This document shows positions 1-6,495 of a stretch of 37,559 nt of DNA, one piece after another. Origin of the DNA: a virus; the IMG/VR virus record IMGVR_UViG_3300027983_000042, positions 1-37,559 of that record. The stretch is one strand, 5' to 3'. Under the pieces are notes generated by a model. The model was given only the letters and a program-made list of their open reading frames with translations. It was not told the DNA's origin and made no database searches. The number at the start of each line of letters is the position of its first letter. Within the stretch, counting starts at the first letter, position 1. Both the position numbers and the translations under genes were made by a program.

Positions 1-242
1 TGCAAAAATTTGACGAAAAAAACTCTTATGAGCACACGCTTACATCAAGCCGTATAGACAACACCACTGCGAGTCTTCACGAAAAAATAGACAGCACCTC
101 ATCAAACCTCGGGCGTTCAATTGACAGAGTTGAAGAGGCACTTACCGTCAACAGAGAGCATCTCATCCGCACCGAGGGGAAGTTAGACGAGCATCTAAAC
201 GACCATATTGTTTCTTTGGCGCCATCGCGTCGCAAGGAGTAG
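1..242 (+). CDS. C-terminal end of a coiled-coil phage protein (partial)
   Basis: The frame is open from the window edge to a TAG at 240-242, so the N-terminus lies outside. The visible 79 residues are hydrophilic and rich in Ser, Asp, Glu, His and Lys. They show heptad-like spacing typical of a coiled coil, with repeated SSRID, KIDSTSSNL and RSIDRVEEAL-type segments. A holin-like gene follows, so a virion fibre or tail-tip protein or a lysis-associated protein is possible, but no enzymatic motif is visible. The next gene begins 2 bases after the stop, and its ribosome site overlaps this gene's end. Confidence 0.6.
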   Translation, partial: QKFDEKNSYEHTLTSSRIDNTTASLHEKIDSTSSNLGRSIDRVEEALTVNREHLIRTEGKLDEHLNDHIVSLAPSRRKE

Positions 243-244
243 AA

Positions 245-469
245 ATGCCCAACAAGCCATCAAAACGCAATATTTCAAATACCAGCAAGGTTGTTGTTGT
301 AGACAACGGCAAATGCGTGATGTACATAAATCTCGGTGATACATCTGGATTCATGTGTCCTGTATGTAAATCTACGCCTAAGCGCGGGATTATCAGAGAC
401 TACAAAAACGAACTCTACTGTTCAGTGGGGTGCGTGGGTGCAATTAAAAGACAGGAAGTATTGATATGA
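245..469 (+). CDS. Small zinc-binding hypothetical protein
   Basis: A 74-residue protein whose ATG follows an AAGGAG site by 5 bases. A CPVC pair at about residue 38 and a CSVGC pair near residue 58 give a four-cysteine arrangement expected to bind one zinc ion. The N-terminal 30 residues are polar. The stop codon overlaps the ATG of the holin-like gene (ATGA), so the two are probably translationally coupled. The function is not recognised; position suggests the late or lysis region. Confidence 0.7.
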   Translation: MPNKPSKRNISNTSKVVVVDNGKCVMYINLGDTSGFMCPVCKSTPKRGIIRDYKNELYCSVGCVGAIKRQEVLI

Positions 470-732
470 GCGAAAGAAAAGACCTAACTATAAATGTTTT
501 AGCACGAATTGGCGCGACGTTTGCTGCATCTGGACTAGGGGTAATCGGCGCTGGCGCTATTGCGGGCGTCCCAATTGGGAGCGCGGTTTTCATGGCGGGG
601 ATAGCAGGAGTGGCAACTGTTGTCGAGGGGTTATCGCGGGCGTTTCTGGACGACGGCAAACTAACTGCGGCGGAAATAAATAACGTCTTCAGCAAAGTTG
701 ACCGAAAATCATCTAAAAAAGAGAGTAACTAA
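466..732 (+). CDS. Putative holin / small membrane protein
   Basis: An 88-residue protein with a short charged N-terminus, a long Gly/Ala/Val-rich hydrophobic stretch (about residues 12-52) that could make two membrane segments separated by a short turn, and a polar C-terminus ending in Lys and Ser residues. Size and topology fit phage holins, which form inner-membrane lesions at lysis. The segment LDDGKLTAAEIN after the membrane region resembles small phage membrane proteins of actinophages. The call is inferred from topology and from the preceding fibre-like gene. The only lysozyme-like gene in the window is far away at 29.3 kb. Confidence 0.5.
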   Translation: MSERKDLTINVLARIGATFAASGLGVIGAGAIAGVPIGSAVFMAGIAGVATVVEGLSRAFLDDGKLTAAEINNVFSKVDRKSSKKESN

Positions 733-746
733 AAAGGGTTAGGTAT

Positions 747-938
747 ATGCCCGACGACGAAAACTGGATTCTTGGGTTGATGTCCCAAGACGAAGCATCA
801 TCAATGGATGCCGACGGTCAAATAATAGCGGACGAAATCATACCCGGCATTACCGTGTATCTTTCTATCACCGATGTGATGGCGACCGAAATGTGCATGA
901 CCTACAGAAATGCAATACTGGGCGACACGGGGTCATAG
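747..938 (+). CDS. Small acidic hypothetical protein
   Basis: A 63-residue acidic protein preceded by a GGGTTAGG purine-rich region 4-10 bases before the ATG. It has no recognisable domain. The stop TAG directly abuts the ATG of the next small ORF, which supports a compact operon running from the holin-like gene to the ferredoxin. Confidence 0.5.
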   Translation: MPDDENWILGLMSQDEASSMDADGQIIADEIIPGITVYLSITDVMATEMCMTYRNAILGDTGS

Positions 939-1022
939 ATGCAACTGACAACTTTCCTACAAAAAATTGTAACGACTTTAGAAATACACCTAGCCGAAGA
1001 GGGCATAAATCCATATGAATAG
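939..1022 (+). CDS. 27-residue small ORF between hypothetical and ferredoxin genes
   Basis: ATG immediately follows the stop of the preceding gene and the frame ends with TAG at 1020-1022, nine bases before the ferredoxin start. The predicted peptide is amphipathic (MQLTTFLQKIV, then LEIHLAEEG). Its support is mainly that it fills the gap with no wasted bases. It could be a true micro-gene or only a translated spacer that couples ribosomes into the ferredoxin gene. Confidence 0.35.
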   Translation: MQLTTFLQKIVTTLEIHLAEEGINPYE

Positions 1023-1031
1023 GATGCCACT

Positions 1032-1295
1032 ATGAAAGTTTGGATTGACCAAGATTTATGCACCGGCGACGGAATATGTGCAGAAATTGCGCCAGCCGTT
1101 TTCGGGATGCACAGCGATGGTCTTGCTTATGTTAAGGAAGTTGGGTGGGCGAATCTGTACGGCCCGAGCGGGAAGGGCAATGACCCCGCTTATAAGATGG
1201 CAGAGGGAATGGCGGAAGTTCCGGATGAGTTTTTGGAAGCCACGATTGAGTCCGCCGAAGTCTGCCCCGGGGAGTGTATCTTTATTGAGCCATAG
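1032..1295 (+). CDS. Ferredoxin (single Fe-S cluster type)
   Basis: An 87-residue protein that starts MKVWIDQDLC and carries C10, C16, C78 and C82, the last two in a CPGECI motif. This matches small actinobacterial ferredoxins, in which C-x2-x-x2-C plus a distal CP motif hold a [3Fe-4S] or [4Fe-4S] cluster. Residue 13, the position of the missing second cysteine, is Gly, which favours a [3Fe-4S] cluster. The protein would carry single electrons to a host or phage oxidoreductase; no partner is encoded nearby. An insertion of about 20 residues (residues 36-60) separates the halves. Likely a host-derived auxiliary metabolic gene. Confidence 0.8.
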   Translation: MKVWIDQDLCTGDGICAEIAPAVFGMHSDGLAYVKEVGWANLYGPSGKGNDPAYKMAEGMAEVPDEFLEATIESAEVCPGECIFIEP

Positions 1296-1371
1296 GCAGG
1301 CTAATATTTGATATGTACGATTATTGCCCCGAAGCGGGCAGTATCCTCTAAATCTATCTAGGAGTACATGC

Positions 1372-1701
1372 ATGGCAATTGAATCAGAAATGCTATGGCA
1401 CAATGACGGACATATCCTCACACTACAAATAGCAAAAGCAGAGTTAAAAATCATAGATGTCTTTTGCCCGTTTGAGAGTCAAGTCTCAGGTGAGTGCCAC
1501 CACCCAGAGCACGGGTGCCTTGTCCAGGAATTCGCATACCGTTATGGGCTTGATTGTAATGTGGGGGCGTGCCCTGCCGTTGAGAAAATGCAAATTTGCT
1601 GGACCCGAACAAGCGCGACTTCCGACATTGATTCAATGCAAATATGGTTCATGCCACTTAATGATGATGTTTTCAGTGCGTGGTTGTCTAGTAAGCAATG
1701 A
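1372..1701 (+). CDS. Cysteine-rich hypothetical protein
   Basis: About 109 residues from an ATG placed 8 bases after TAGGAG; an upstream in-frame ATG at 1324 lacks a ribosome site and was not chosen. Six cysteines, with His residues in an ECHHPEHGC segment and a later CNVGAC pair, suggest a bound metal or Fe-S cluster. The stop overlaps the start of the next Cys-rich gene (ATGA). Its position after the ferredoxin allows a shared redox role, but that is inference only. Confidence 0.65.
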   Translation: MAIESEMLWHNDGHILTLQIAKAELKIIDVFCPFESQVSGECHHPEHGCLVQEFAYRYGLDCNVGACPAVEKMQICWTRTSATSDIDSMQIWFMPLNDDVFSAWLSSKQ

Positions 1702-1904
1702 AATTTGGAGATGAGGTACAGCAGTTTCTTGCGGAACTAGAACCGCACGAGATAGCCGATTCGGATGTGGCTTCCCTGAGGTTCCAAACATGTCTTGGGT
1801 GCCCGGAATTTAACCGGGAAACACGAGAATGCCGTATTTGCTGGTGCTACATGCCGGTCAAAACGCGGCTGGCGGTGGCTGAATGCCCTATCGGGAAGTG
1901 GTGA
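1698..1904 (+). CDS. DUF6171-like Cys-rich small protein
   Basis: A 68-residue protein with CLGCPEF, CRICWCYMP and a terminal AECPIGKW. The C-x2-C, C-x2-C-x-C and CP-GKW pattern matches small phage and bacterial proteins of the DUF6171 type, which probably bind zinc. In those families the gene commonly sits among virion or lysis genes and its role is unknown. It is the last gene of the left-hand operon; a 265-base AT-rich gap follows. Confidence 0.7.
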   Translation: MKFGDEVQQFLAELEPHEIADSDVASLRFQTCLGCPEFNRETRECRICWCYMPVKTRLAVAECPIGKW

Positions 1905-2170
1905 TATCTTTCATTAGTCCGGGTTGACTCCCCTCCATGCTCGCGGGCAGTGCGTACGGGCGTTGTATATCAGGGCGATTTATTAGGTTCTTTCTTTTAA
2001 TAAAATAGGTATTTTGTTGAATCTATTTTGTTTTTGTAATTACCCTTTTGTTTATTAAATCCTTGGGTTCTGGGACATTGTGACGGCGGGGAATGTCCGC
2101 ACACGACAGTACGCGTGTGGTATTGTTGTAACACCACCCAACACGGTTATGACAGTACACGAAAGAGGTT
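1905..2170 (+). other. AT-rich intergenic region with candidate promoter
   Basis: No gene is apparent. The middle is very T-rich (about 1980-2060). An inverted repeat GGACATT/AATGTCC lies at about 2077-2098. Beyond it TATTGT (2121-2126) and TTATGAC sequences could serve as -10 elements for the operon starting near 2174-2213. No copy of the ATCCGGAGAA promoter box occurs here, so this unit is probably expressed under different control from the 12-29 kb genes. Confidence 0.4.
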
Positions 2171-2212
2171 GCCATCAATAAGCCACTCGTTATCTCGTCT
2201 CTCTCTGAGCAG

Positions 2213-2449
2213 TTGAACAGCCTGACAACCCATGCGAAAAAGCACAATTGTCAGTTGGGTAATATTTTGCTTACCCTTGATGCGGAAGCCAAACAAAGTT
2301 TATTCGCGGTAATGGCAAGCAGGGCATCGGCCACGGACATATCAAAAGTATTGCGAGCAGAAGGGTTCATCTTCCCGCGCCGGCTGGTATCCGAAAAACG
2401 ACTGTGCATGGCGGAGAACAATGAGTGCAAATGTAGGGACATCAAGTAA
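2213..2449 (+). CDS. Small HTH-like protein upstream of phosphoesterase
   Basis: 78 residues from TTG at 2213. The frame is open back to 2153 and reads sensibly upstream, but it holds no ATG or GTG. An AAAGAGG site lies 6 bases before an in-frame ATC at 2174, so a non-canonical start there (adding INKPLVISS) is possible. Residues about 20-60 (LDAEAKQSLF, ASATDISKVLRAEGF) resemble a helix-turn-helix, and the end has ECKCRD. Proteins of this kind precede metallophosphoesterases in other actinophages. TAATG overlap couples it to the next gene. Confidence 0.6.
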   Translation: MNSLTTHAKKHNCQLGNILLTLDAEAKQSLFAVMASRASATDISKVLRAEGFIFPRRLVSEKRLCMAENNECKCRDIK

Positions 2450-3660
2450 TGGGTAGGGTCGGCTCAAAAATAACGGCTTTTGCTAAGTCCACGGAAGACT
2501 CCGAAAAACGAAAAGCCATCATTTCGGGCATAGCCAAAATGCTTGACCATAAGAATATTGACCTTAATGACGTGGGCGAAATTACAAAGGTGTCATTTCA
2601 TCAAACGGTCACAACTGATAAGGCCGGCGAGGCATCAACCCGCGACCGTACTGCCATTCAGTTTGCCCCCACGTGGGATACTGGCCCGCAATGGCCAGTT
2701 ATCGAGAGGGCCGCCAGGACAGGGAAAATACAACGACAAAAGTCAAGAGCAAAATCAGACCTTCCCAAGGGGTGGGAAACAGCAGTAATCCTCCCTGATA
2801 TACAGATTGGTTACTTCAACAGCTCCCTTGACCCCCATCAGGTAAAGCTGGAGCCGACCCACGATGAACGGGCGATTGCGGTGGCCTTAGAGGTAATTCG
2901 TGATATCAACCCCGACCAGGTGGTTATGGTTGGGGATAATCTGGACTTTTCTGAGTTCGGGAAGTTCGTAACATCAGCGCCGTTCAAGGCAATGATACAG
3001 GCGGCGATTGACAGGGCATCTGAGTTATGTAGGGAAGTGCGCCAAGCGGCGCCCAAAGCCAAAATTAGCTGGATTGCCGGGAATCATGAGTACCGCATGG
3101 CCAAGTACATTCAACTCAATGCCGAAGCAGCGTTTGGTATTACTCGTGGGAAACTCGACGGGGAACTGCGCGATAACTGGCCAGTCATGTCGGTGCCGTA
3201 TGTTTGCCGAATGGACGATTTTGATATTGAGTACCATCCTGGCTACCCAGAATCATATGTGAGTTTGAATGAAAACCTTATGGTTATTCATGGCCACAAG
3301 GTAACCTCCAACGGAAGCACAACGACCAAGTACTTAAATGATGCTCATCAGTCGGTGATATACGGACACATCCATAGGGTCGAATATGCCTACAGGACCC
3401 GCAAATCCGAAAAAGGTCCACGTGTCGTAATGGCTGCCAGCCCAGGGTGTCTGTGTCGGATTGACGGCGCTGTACCTTCAACAAAGTCGGGGGCCGATGA
3501 GTTTGGGCGTCCCCTTTTGCGGGGGATAGAGAACTGGCAACAGGGCCTGGCGGTGGTCCAATATCAGCCACCAGGCGTCGGCGATGAACATTTCAACTAT
3601 GAGCCAATTTGGCTATTTGATGGCCAGGGCTGGTTTCGCGGCAAACAGTACAAGGCGTAG
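2449..3660 (+). CDS. Calcineurin-like metallophosphoesterase
   Basis: 403 residues. After a polar N-terminal extension of about 110 residues, the metallophosphoesterase motifs appear in order: DIQ (117-119), GDNLD (162-166), GNHE (211-214), HGH (281-283) and GHIH (306-309). These ligate two metal ions, and all key Asp, Asn and His residues are present. The variant DxQ in place of DxH is common in phage members. The enzyme should hydrolyse phosphodiesters or phosphomonoesters; the substrate cannot be told. It overlaps the preceding gene by TAATG and abuts the Ntn-hydrolase gene, forming a three-gene unit. Confidence 0.88.
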   Translation: MGRVGSKITAFAKSTEDSEKRKAIISGIAKMLDHKNIDLNDVGEITKVSFHQTVTTDKAGEASTRDRTAIQFAPTWDTGPQWPVIERAARTGKIQRQKSRAKSDLPKGWETAVILPDIQIGYFNSSLDPHQVKLEPTHDERAIAVALEVIRDINPDQVVMVGDNLDFSEFGKFVTSAPFKAMIQAAIDRASELCREVRQAAPKAKISWIAGNHEYRMAKYIQLNAEAAFGITRGKLDGELRDNWPVMSVPYVCRMDDFDIEYHPGYPESYVSLNENLMVIHGHKVTSNGSTTTKYLNDAHQSVIYGHIHRVEYAYRTRKSEKGPRVVMAASPGCLCRIDGAVPSTKSGADEFGRPLLRGIENWQQGLAVVQYQPPGVGDEHFNYEPIWLFDGQGWFRGKQYKA

Positions 3661-4281
3661 ATGACAACGATAATTGCTATACAGGGTGAAGGCTTCGCGG
3701 TTGCTGTTTGCGACTCGCGGGTCTCGGATGTTGACCAGCAAGGCTATGCGACTCAGATTGCTACGGTCAGGGAGTCATCCGGCAAACTCGCCTACAACGG
3801 GAAGTACATACTCGGTGCCGCCGGCGACTTAAGAGCAATTAACTTACTACATCATGCTTTCGTGCCCCCAACGCCGGCGCCGAATCTAAGAGGGAAGAAA
3901 CTTGACCACTTTATTACGGCTAGATTCATCCCAAGTTTACGAGAACTATTTGAGACCAATGGGTATGCAAACCCTCAGAAAGAAAGTTCCGACCATATAG
4001 CGCAACACGGTTCGGTTATTCTCGTAGTAATCAACGCGACCATTTATGTAATCGACGGCTCGTATTCGTGGGCCAGTGACACCAATGGACTGTTCGCCAT
4101 TGGGACTGGGGCGCAGTATGCACTTGGGTCCCTGCGGACACAGGAAACGAAGAACAAACTAACCGTCAACGCATCTAAAAAAATGGCCCTAAAAGCAATA
4201 GCCATCGCTTCAAGGTACGACCCTTACACGGGCAGCCCTTACCACACGTTCGTCCTGGGGGATGAGAAAACTAAAACTTAG
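3661..4281 (+). CDS. Proteasome/HslV-like Ntn hydrolase
   Basis: 206 residues starting MTTIIAIQ. After Met removal Thr would be residue 1, and Asp of CDSR falls at mature position 17, the same T1/D17 spacing as proteasome beta subunits and HslV. A Lys after a short insertion (SGKLAYNG), the GAAGD turn and the AIGTGAQYALG segment also fit the Ntn-hydrolase fold. The length matches a beta subunit without propeptide. Actinobacterial hosts often carry 20S proteasomes, so this could be an independent peptidase, a modulator or a decoy. It directly follows the phosphoesterase. Catalytic competence is inferred. Confidence 0.72.
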   Translation: MTTIIAIQGEGFAVAVCDSRVSDVDQQGYATQIATVRESSGKLAYNGKYILGAAGDLRAINLLHHAFVPPTPAPNLRGKKLDHFITARFIPSLRELFETNGYANPQKESSDHIAQHGSVILVVINATIYVIDGSYSWASDTNGLFAIGTGAQYALGSLRTQETKNKLTVNASKKMALKAIAIASRYDPYTGSPYHTFVLGDEKTKT

Positions 4282-4338
4282 ATAAACCGAGTTTATTAAA
4301 CATGTTATGGTATGGTCTCTTTTAAGGAGATTTCATAC

Positions 4339-4686
4339 ATGGCGACGAATTTAAATGTACCCAAGAAAAAGGGCATTTCTAGAAATCCACTAGCGATACA
4401 ATCTAAACCAGGTAGTAAAGAGTGGATGAATCGTGCCGCTTGTAAGGGTTTGACCAAATTGATGTTCCCAAAGGAACACAAGGACATCACATACATCACT
4501 GGCGCGCGGGCAATTTGCAAAACATGTCCGGTGAAAACTCCGTGTCTGAACTACGCACTTGGGTTCCCGCCAGCGGACATGCATGGGGTGTGGGCAGGAC
4601 TAACAAGTAGGCAGTTAGCAGCAGAGCAACGGCGGCGCAAAATTAAACCAACTAGACCCACATTGGCACAGATGTGGGGTGATTAA
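4339..4686 (+). CDS. WhiB-like Fe-S transcription regulator (copy 1)
   Basis: 115 residues from ATG at 4339, which has AAGGAG 9 bases upstream; an earlier in-frame start at 4312 lacks one. Cys35, Cys60, Cys63 and Cys69 give the WhiB pattern C...C-x2-C-x5-C for a [4Fe-4S] cluster. GVWAG (83-87) is the family's G[VI]WGG turn with one substitution, followed by a basic tail (RRRKIK) typical for DNA contact. WhiB proteins bind the host primary sigma factor and redirect or repress transcription. A TATGGT element at 4309-4314 may be its -10. Confidence 0.9.
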   Translation: MATNLNVPKKKGISRNPLAIQSKPGSKEWMNRAACKGLTKLMFPKEHKDITYITGARAICKTCPVKTPCLNYALGFPPADMHGVWAGLTSRQLAAEQRRRKIKPTRPTLAQMWGD

Positions 4687-4690
4687 CACA

Positions 4691-4759
4691 ATGGATGCAT
4701 ATTTTACCGTGGCACTAATAGTGTCGATACTGGTAGTAATACTGATGTACAACGCTTAA
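4691..4759 (+). CDS. 22-residue hydrophobic peptide ORF
   Basis: ATG lies 4 bases after the WhiB stop. The peptide MDAYFTVALIVSILVVILMY is a single potential membrane helix. Its stop overlaps, in convergent orientation, the stop of the minus-strand gene ending at 4756. No strong ribosome site is seen, so expression would rely on read-through from the WhiB gene. Tentative. Confidence 0.35.
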   Translation: MDAYFTVALIVSILVVILMYNA

Positions 4760-4890
4760 TCGGAATACCAGCCAGTGCCCGCATATCCACAGCATCCCTT
4801 GCGCGGGAGTATGGCGACTTTAGCGGGAAAACCAATCACCGGCTGGTACTCCTGGTCAATGTGACGCGCATGCCACACCGATGCATTCAC
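4756..4890 (-). CDS. Small hypothetical protein downstream of tRNA genes
   Basis: 44 residues from GTG at 4890, ending with a natural-looking Gly/Cys-rich C-terminus (KGCCGYAGTGWYSD). It sits directly after the tRNA cluster on the same strand, with its start about 16 bases beyond the 3' end of the last tRNA. No ribosome site is obvious; a transcript processed after the tRNA would leave an almost leaderless GTG. Function unknown. Confidence 0.4.
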   Translation of the reverse strand: MNASVWHARHIDQEYQPVIGFPAKVAILPRKGCCGYAGTGWYSD

Positions 4891-4906
4891 TATATCAGCA
4901 ATTTGG

Positions 4907-4989
4907 AAGAACGAGCGGGATTTGAACCCGCGGCACTTTCGTGCGTCTGTTTTCAAGACAGGTGCCTTAAGCCACTCGGCCACCGTTCC
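4907..4989 (-). tRNA. tRNA-Ser (anticodon TGA)
   Basis: A cloverleaf can be drawn. The 7-bp acceptor stem (GGAACGG with TCGTTCT) includes a terminal G-U pair. The anticodon loop CTTGAAA gives anticodon TGA for UCA codons. A long variable arm (GCACGAAAGTGC) marks serine, and the T loop is TTCAAAT. CCA is not encoded. The sequence closely resembles the neighbouring tRNA-Ser, suggesting duplication followed by an anticodon change. Confidence 0.9.
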
Positions 4990-5006
4990 GTCTTTAACTA
5001 TATCAG

Positions 5007-5089
5007 AGGAACGAGTGGGATTTGAACCCACGGGGCGCTAGCCCGTTGCCTTAGCAAGGCAGTACCTTAAACCACTCGGTCACCGTTCC
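5007..5089 (-). tRNA. tRNA-Ser (anticodon GCT)
   Basis: Acceptor stem GGAACGG/TCGTTCC, D arm GACCGAGTGGTTTAAGG, anticodon loop TTGCTAA with anticodon GCT (AGC/AGU codons), a long GC-rich variable arm and T arm GTGGGTTCAAATCCCAC. The class II variable arm confirms serine. The 17-base spacer to the next tRNA and the shared acceptor stem point to a tandem duplication. CCA is not encoded. Confidence 0.92.
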
Positions 5090-5103
5090 GTTATCTATTG
5101 TAG

Positions 5104-5176
5104 TGCGCCCGGAGGGAGTCGAACCCCCGACACTTGGGGTAGAAACCCAATGCTCTGTCCGCTGAGCTACGAACGC
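5104..5176 (-). tRNA. tRNA-Arg (anticodon TCT)
   Basis: Acceptor stem GCGTTCG pairs with CGGGCGC and discriminator A follows. The anticodon stem TTGGG/CCCAA encloses loop TTTCTAC, giving anticodon TCT for AGA codons. The T arm is CGGGGGTTCGACTCCC. AGA is rare in high-GC actinobacteria, so a phage-supplied tRNA is understandable. It is first in the minus-strand tRNA order and lies 8 bases after the stop of the gene ending at 5185. Confidence 0.93.
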
Positions 5177-5184
5177 TCTATTTA

Positions 5185-5469
5185 TTAAAGGTCTCGTGGC
5201 GGGATTGGTAATCCCCCGCCGGCAATTTTGTAAAACAACTTATCGTCAATTGTTTCAAAAGTCCATGCATCTTGCGTTAGGCCATTGTTTACTTCGTGGG
5301 GGCGGCGGTCAATTAATGAAATCAACCTACACCTGATGAGTTTCCCTTCCATGTGGGTGTTCACATACCATGTTTTTACTGGGTCTTTTGTTTGCCAGAT
5401 TACATATATACACTCGCTAGTTTCCCCGGATTTGGTGATTTTACCTACAGTCCCTCTTTGTGCTGACAT
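5185..5469 (-). CDS. Hypothetical protein upstream of tRNA cluster
   Basis: 94 residues from ATG at 5469 (MSAQRGTVGKI); a GAGGG site lies 11 bases upstream. An upstream in-frame alternative at 5484 lacks one. The protein looks globular, with many beta-prone segments (ECIYVIWQT, TWYVNTHMEG), and ends in IPPRDL. No family is recognised. The tRNA-Arg begins 8 bases downstream, so the tRNAs may be co-transcribed with this gene. Confidence 0.6.
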   Translation of the reverse strand: MSAQRGTVGKITKSGETSECIYVIWQTKDPVKTWYVNTHMEGKLIRCRLISLIDRRPHEVNNGLTQDAWTFETIDDKLFYKIAGGGLPIPPRDL

Positions 5470-5516
5470 AGCAATTGCCCTCAATTCAATGAATTATTAG
5501 AGTAGATACACTTTAT

Positions 5517-5861
5517 CTATAAGACTCTTATGTTACAGGTAATACAGAAGTCCATGCCGGAGATGTTCTCTAAGACCATATTGCAGGATGTCTTCCCACA
5601 AGGGGTCAAAGACGCCTGACCATTAAAAAGAGATTGAATTTTGTCTTGTTCATCTACCAATCTGAATTGTGACGAACCAGGCGCTGGGACTCCAGACTGT
5701 TCATCTATGAACCTCAGAACGGAGTACAGGACTAACTGGTTGAGACTCAGCCCGTGGGCGCGCGCGTAATCAAGAATCTTTTGCTTCTGACTCCCCTTTA
5801 AGCGTAGTAGGAGAGAGTAGTACCTATCCGGGTAAGAGGGGGAAGTAGGACTACGCCCCAT
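5517..5861 (-). CDS. Putative RHH-type DNA-binding protein with C-terminal Cys cluster
   Basis: 114 residues from ATG at 5861 (TTG at 5870 is also possible). Residues about 18-55 (LLLRLKGSQKQKILDYAR, then LSLNQLVLYSVLRFID) have the strand-helix-helix shape of Arc/CopG ribbon-helix-helix proteins. The C-terminus holds CGKTSC and CITC, a likely zinc site. The start overlaps the end of another small, RHH-like gene, so two DNA-binding proteins lie in tandem. Probably a phage transcription regulator. Confidence 0.6.
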   Translation of the reverse strand: MGRSPTSPSYPDRYYSLLLRLKGSQKQKILDYARAHGLSLNQLVLYSVLRFIDEQSGVPAPGSSQFRLVDEQDKIQSLFNGQASLTPCGKTSCNMVLENISGMDFCITCNIRVL

Positions 5862-6018
5862 CTCTAGCAACCAACATCATCAAGTATTCGGTCAATGACA
5901 TATCGTAGGTATTTGACTTATCAATGAGGGAGATTTTCTCAGAACGGGTGATACGGAGAGTGAGGGTAGTTATGGGGGTAGTGGGAATTACTGCTTTACG
6001 TCCTACTCGCTGTTTCAT
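5851..6018 (-). CDS. Short RHH-like basic protein
   Basis: 55 residues from ATG at 6018, which has TAAGGAG 6 bases upstream, inside the end of the preceding gene. A basic N-terminus (KQRVGRKAV) is followed by a strand TTLTLRIT and helices ending LTEYLMMLVARDG, the architecture of a minimal ribbon-helix-helix repressor. It overlaps both neighbours, which implies tightly coupled translation. Confidence 0.6.
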   Translation of the reverse strand: MKQRVGRKAVIPTTPITTLTLRITRSEKISLIDKSNTYDMSLTEYLMMLVARDGA

Positions 6019-6247
6019 AATGCTCCTTAGACCAATACTCTCCACAGTAGTCGTAAGAAAGGGTGATTGGTTGCATGGCTTCAGACTCACCAGGAACATA
6101 GACAGGAGGATACCTACGACAGATACCTTTCTCGTCAAGAGGGTTAGGGACAATAGAATCCCAATACTTACAAGTGCTACATTCCTCGGTGTTATTTAAA
6201 AGGGGGTGAAGGGGGGAGATAGGGGAACCCATAGGATAAGTGGACAT
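5996..6247 (-). CDS. Cys-rich phage protein (CKYW...CRRYPP type)
   Basis: 83 residues from ATG at 6247, with AAAGGG 8 bases upstream. CSTCKYWDS, GICRRYPP and DYCGEYW form the four-cysteine signature seen in a widespread family of small phage proteins whose W/CGE(Y/W) ending is invariant; its function is unknown, and zinc or Fe-S binding is likely. A GACGGTGGTGGAAAG repeat copy sits immediately before the ribosome site. Confidence 0.75.
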   Translation of the reverse strand: MSTYPMGSPISPLHPLLNNTEECSTCKYWDSIVPNPLDEKGICRRYPPVYVPGESEAMQPITLSYDYCGEYWSKEHYETASRT

Positions 6248-6249
6248 AG

Positions 6250-6495
6250 TTACCCTTTCCACCACCGTCGTAGAGAAAGGGATAAAAGGGACAGACGGTT
6301 CATGAGGTAGCACACCCGGAAGAACGAGCAGATAGGGAACACGATGACACGGGAGAAGAGGGAAAGGAAGGAGAACCTATTAAAACAGTTAAAAAAGGAG
6401 AACCTATTAAAAAAGGAGAAAAAGGAGAAAAAGGAGAAAAAGGAGAAAAAGCCCCTCCACGTGTCGGTTTTTTTGTTTTCTTCAACTTTTGTCAT
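6250..6495 (-). CDS. Doubtful Phe-rich ORF across the repeat tract
   Basis: An 81-codon frame whose ATG overlaps the stop of the preceding gene (ATGA) and whose stop lies 2 bases before the next ATG, an arrangement typical of real genes here. However, the product is about one third Phe/Ser because the frame runs through the TTTTTCTCC repeats (FSFFSFFSFF), and the rest is Leu/Ser/Arg-rich. It may be a membrane peptide, or an untranslated region that is open by chance. Confidence 0.25.
   Translation of the reverse strand: MTKVEENKKTDTWRGFFSFFSFFSFFSFFNRFSFFNCFNRFSFLSLFSRVIVFPICSFFRVCYLMNRLSLLSLSLRRWWKG
6255..6269 (-). repeat. GACGGTGGTGGAAAG repeat, copy 1
   Basis: Exact 15-base copy 8 bases upstream of the ATG at 6247; its AAAGGG end overlaps the ribosome site. 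Confidence 0.8.
6365..6450 (+). repeat. Polypurine tandem repeat (AAAAAGGAG units)
   Basis: On the plus strand there are four consecutive AAAAAGGAG-type 9-base units (about 6412-6450), preceded by two longer units that share GGAGAACCTATTAAAA. One strand is nearly pure purine over 85 bases. The plus strand therefore contains about seven close copies of a Shine-Dalgarno-like GGAG, and the minus strand reads TTTTTCTCC repeats. Length variation by slippage is expected. Confidence 0.85.

Noticed and set aside
4756-5031. 91-codon minus-strand ORF starting inside the tRNA genes
   Set aside because: Its first half is translated tRNA sequence. Only the segment after the tRNA, from GTG 4890, is kept.
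6440-6475. Possible Rho-independent terminator around the CCCCTCCACGTGTCGG sequence followed by T's
   Set aside because: The arms do not pair; only the central CACGTG is self-complementary.
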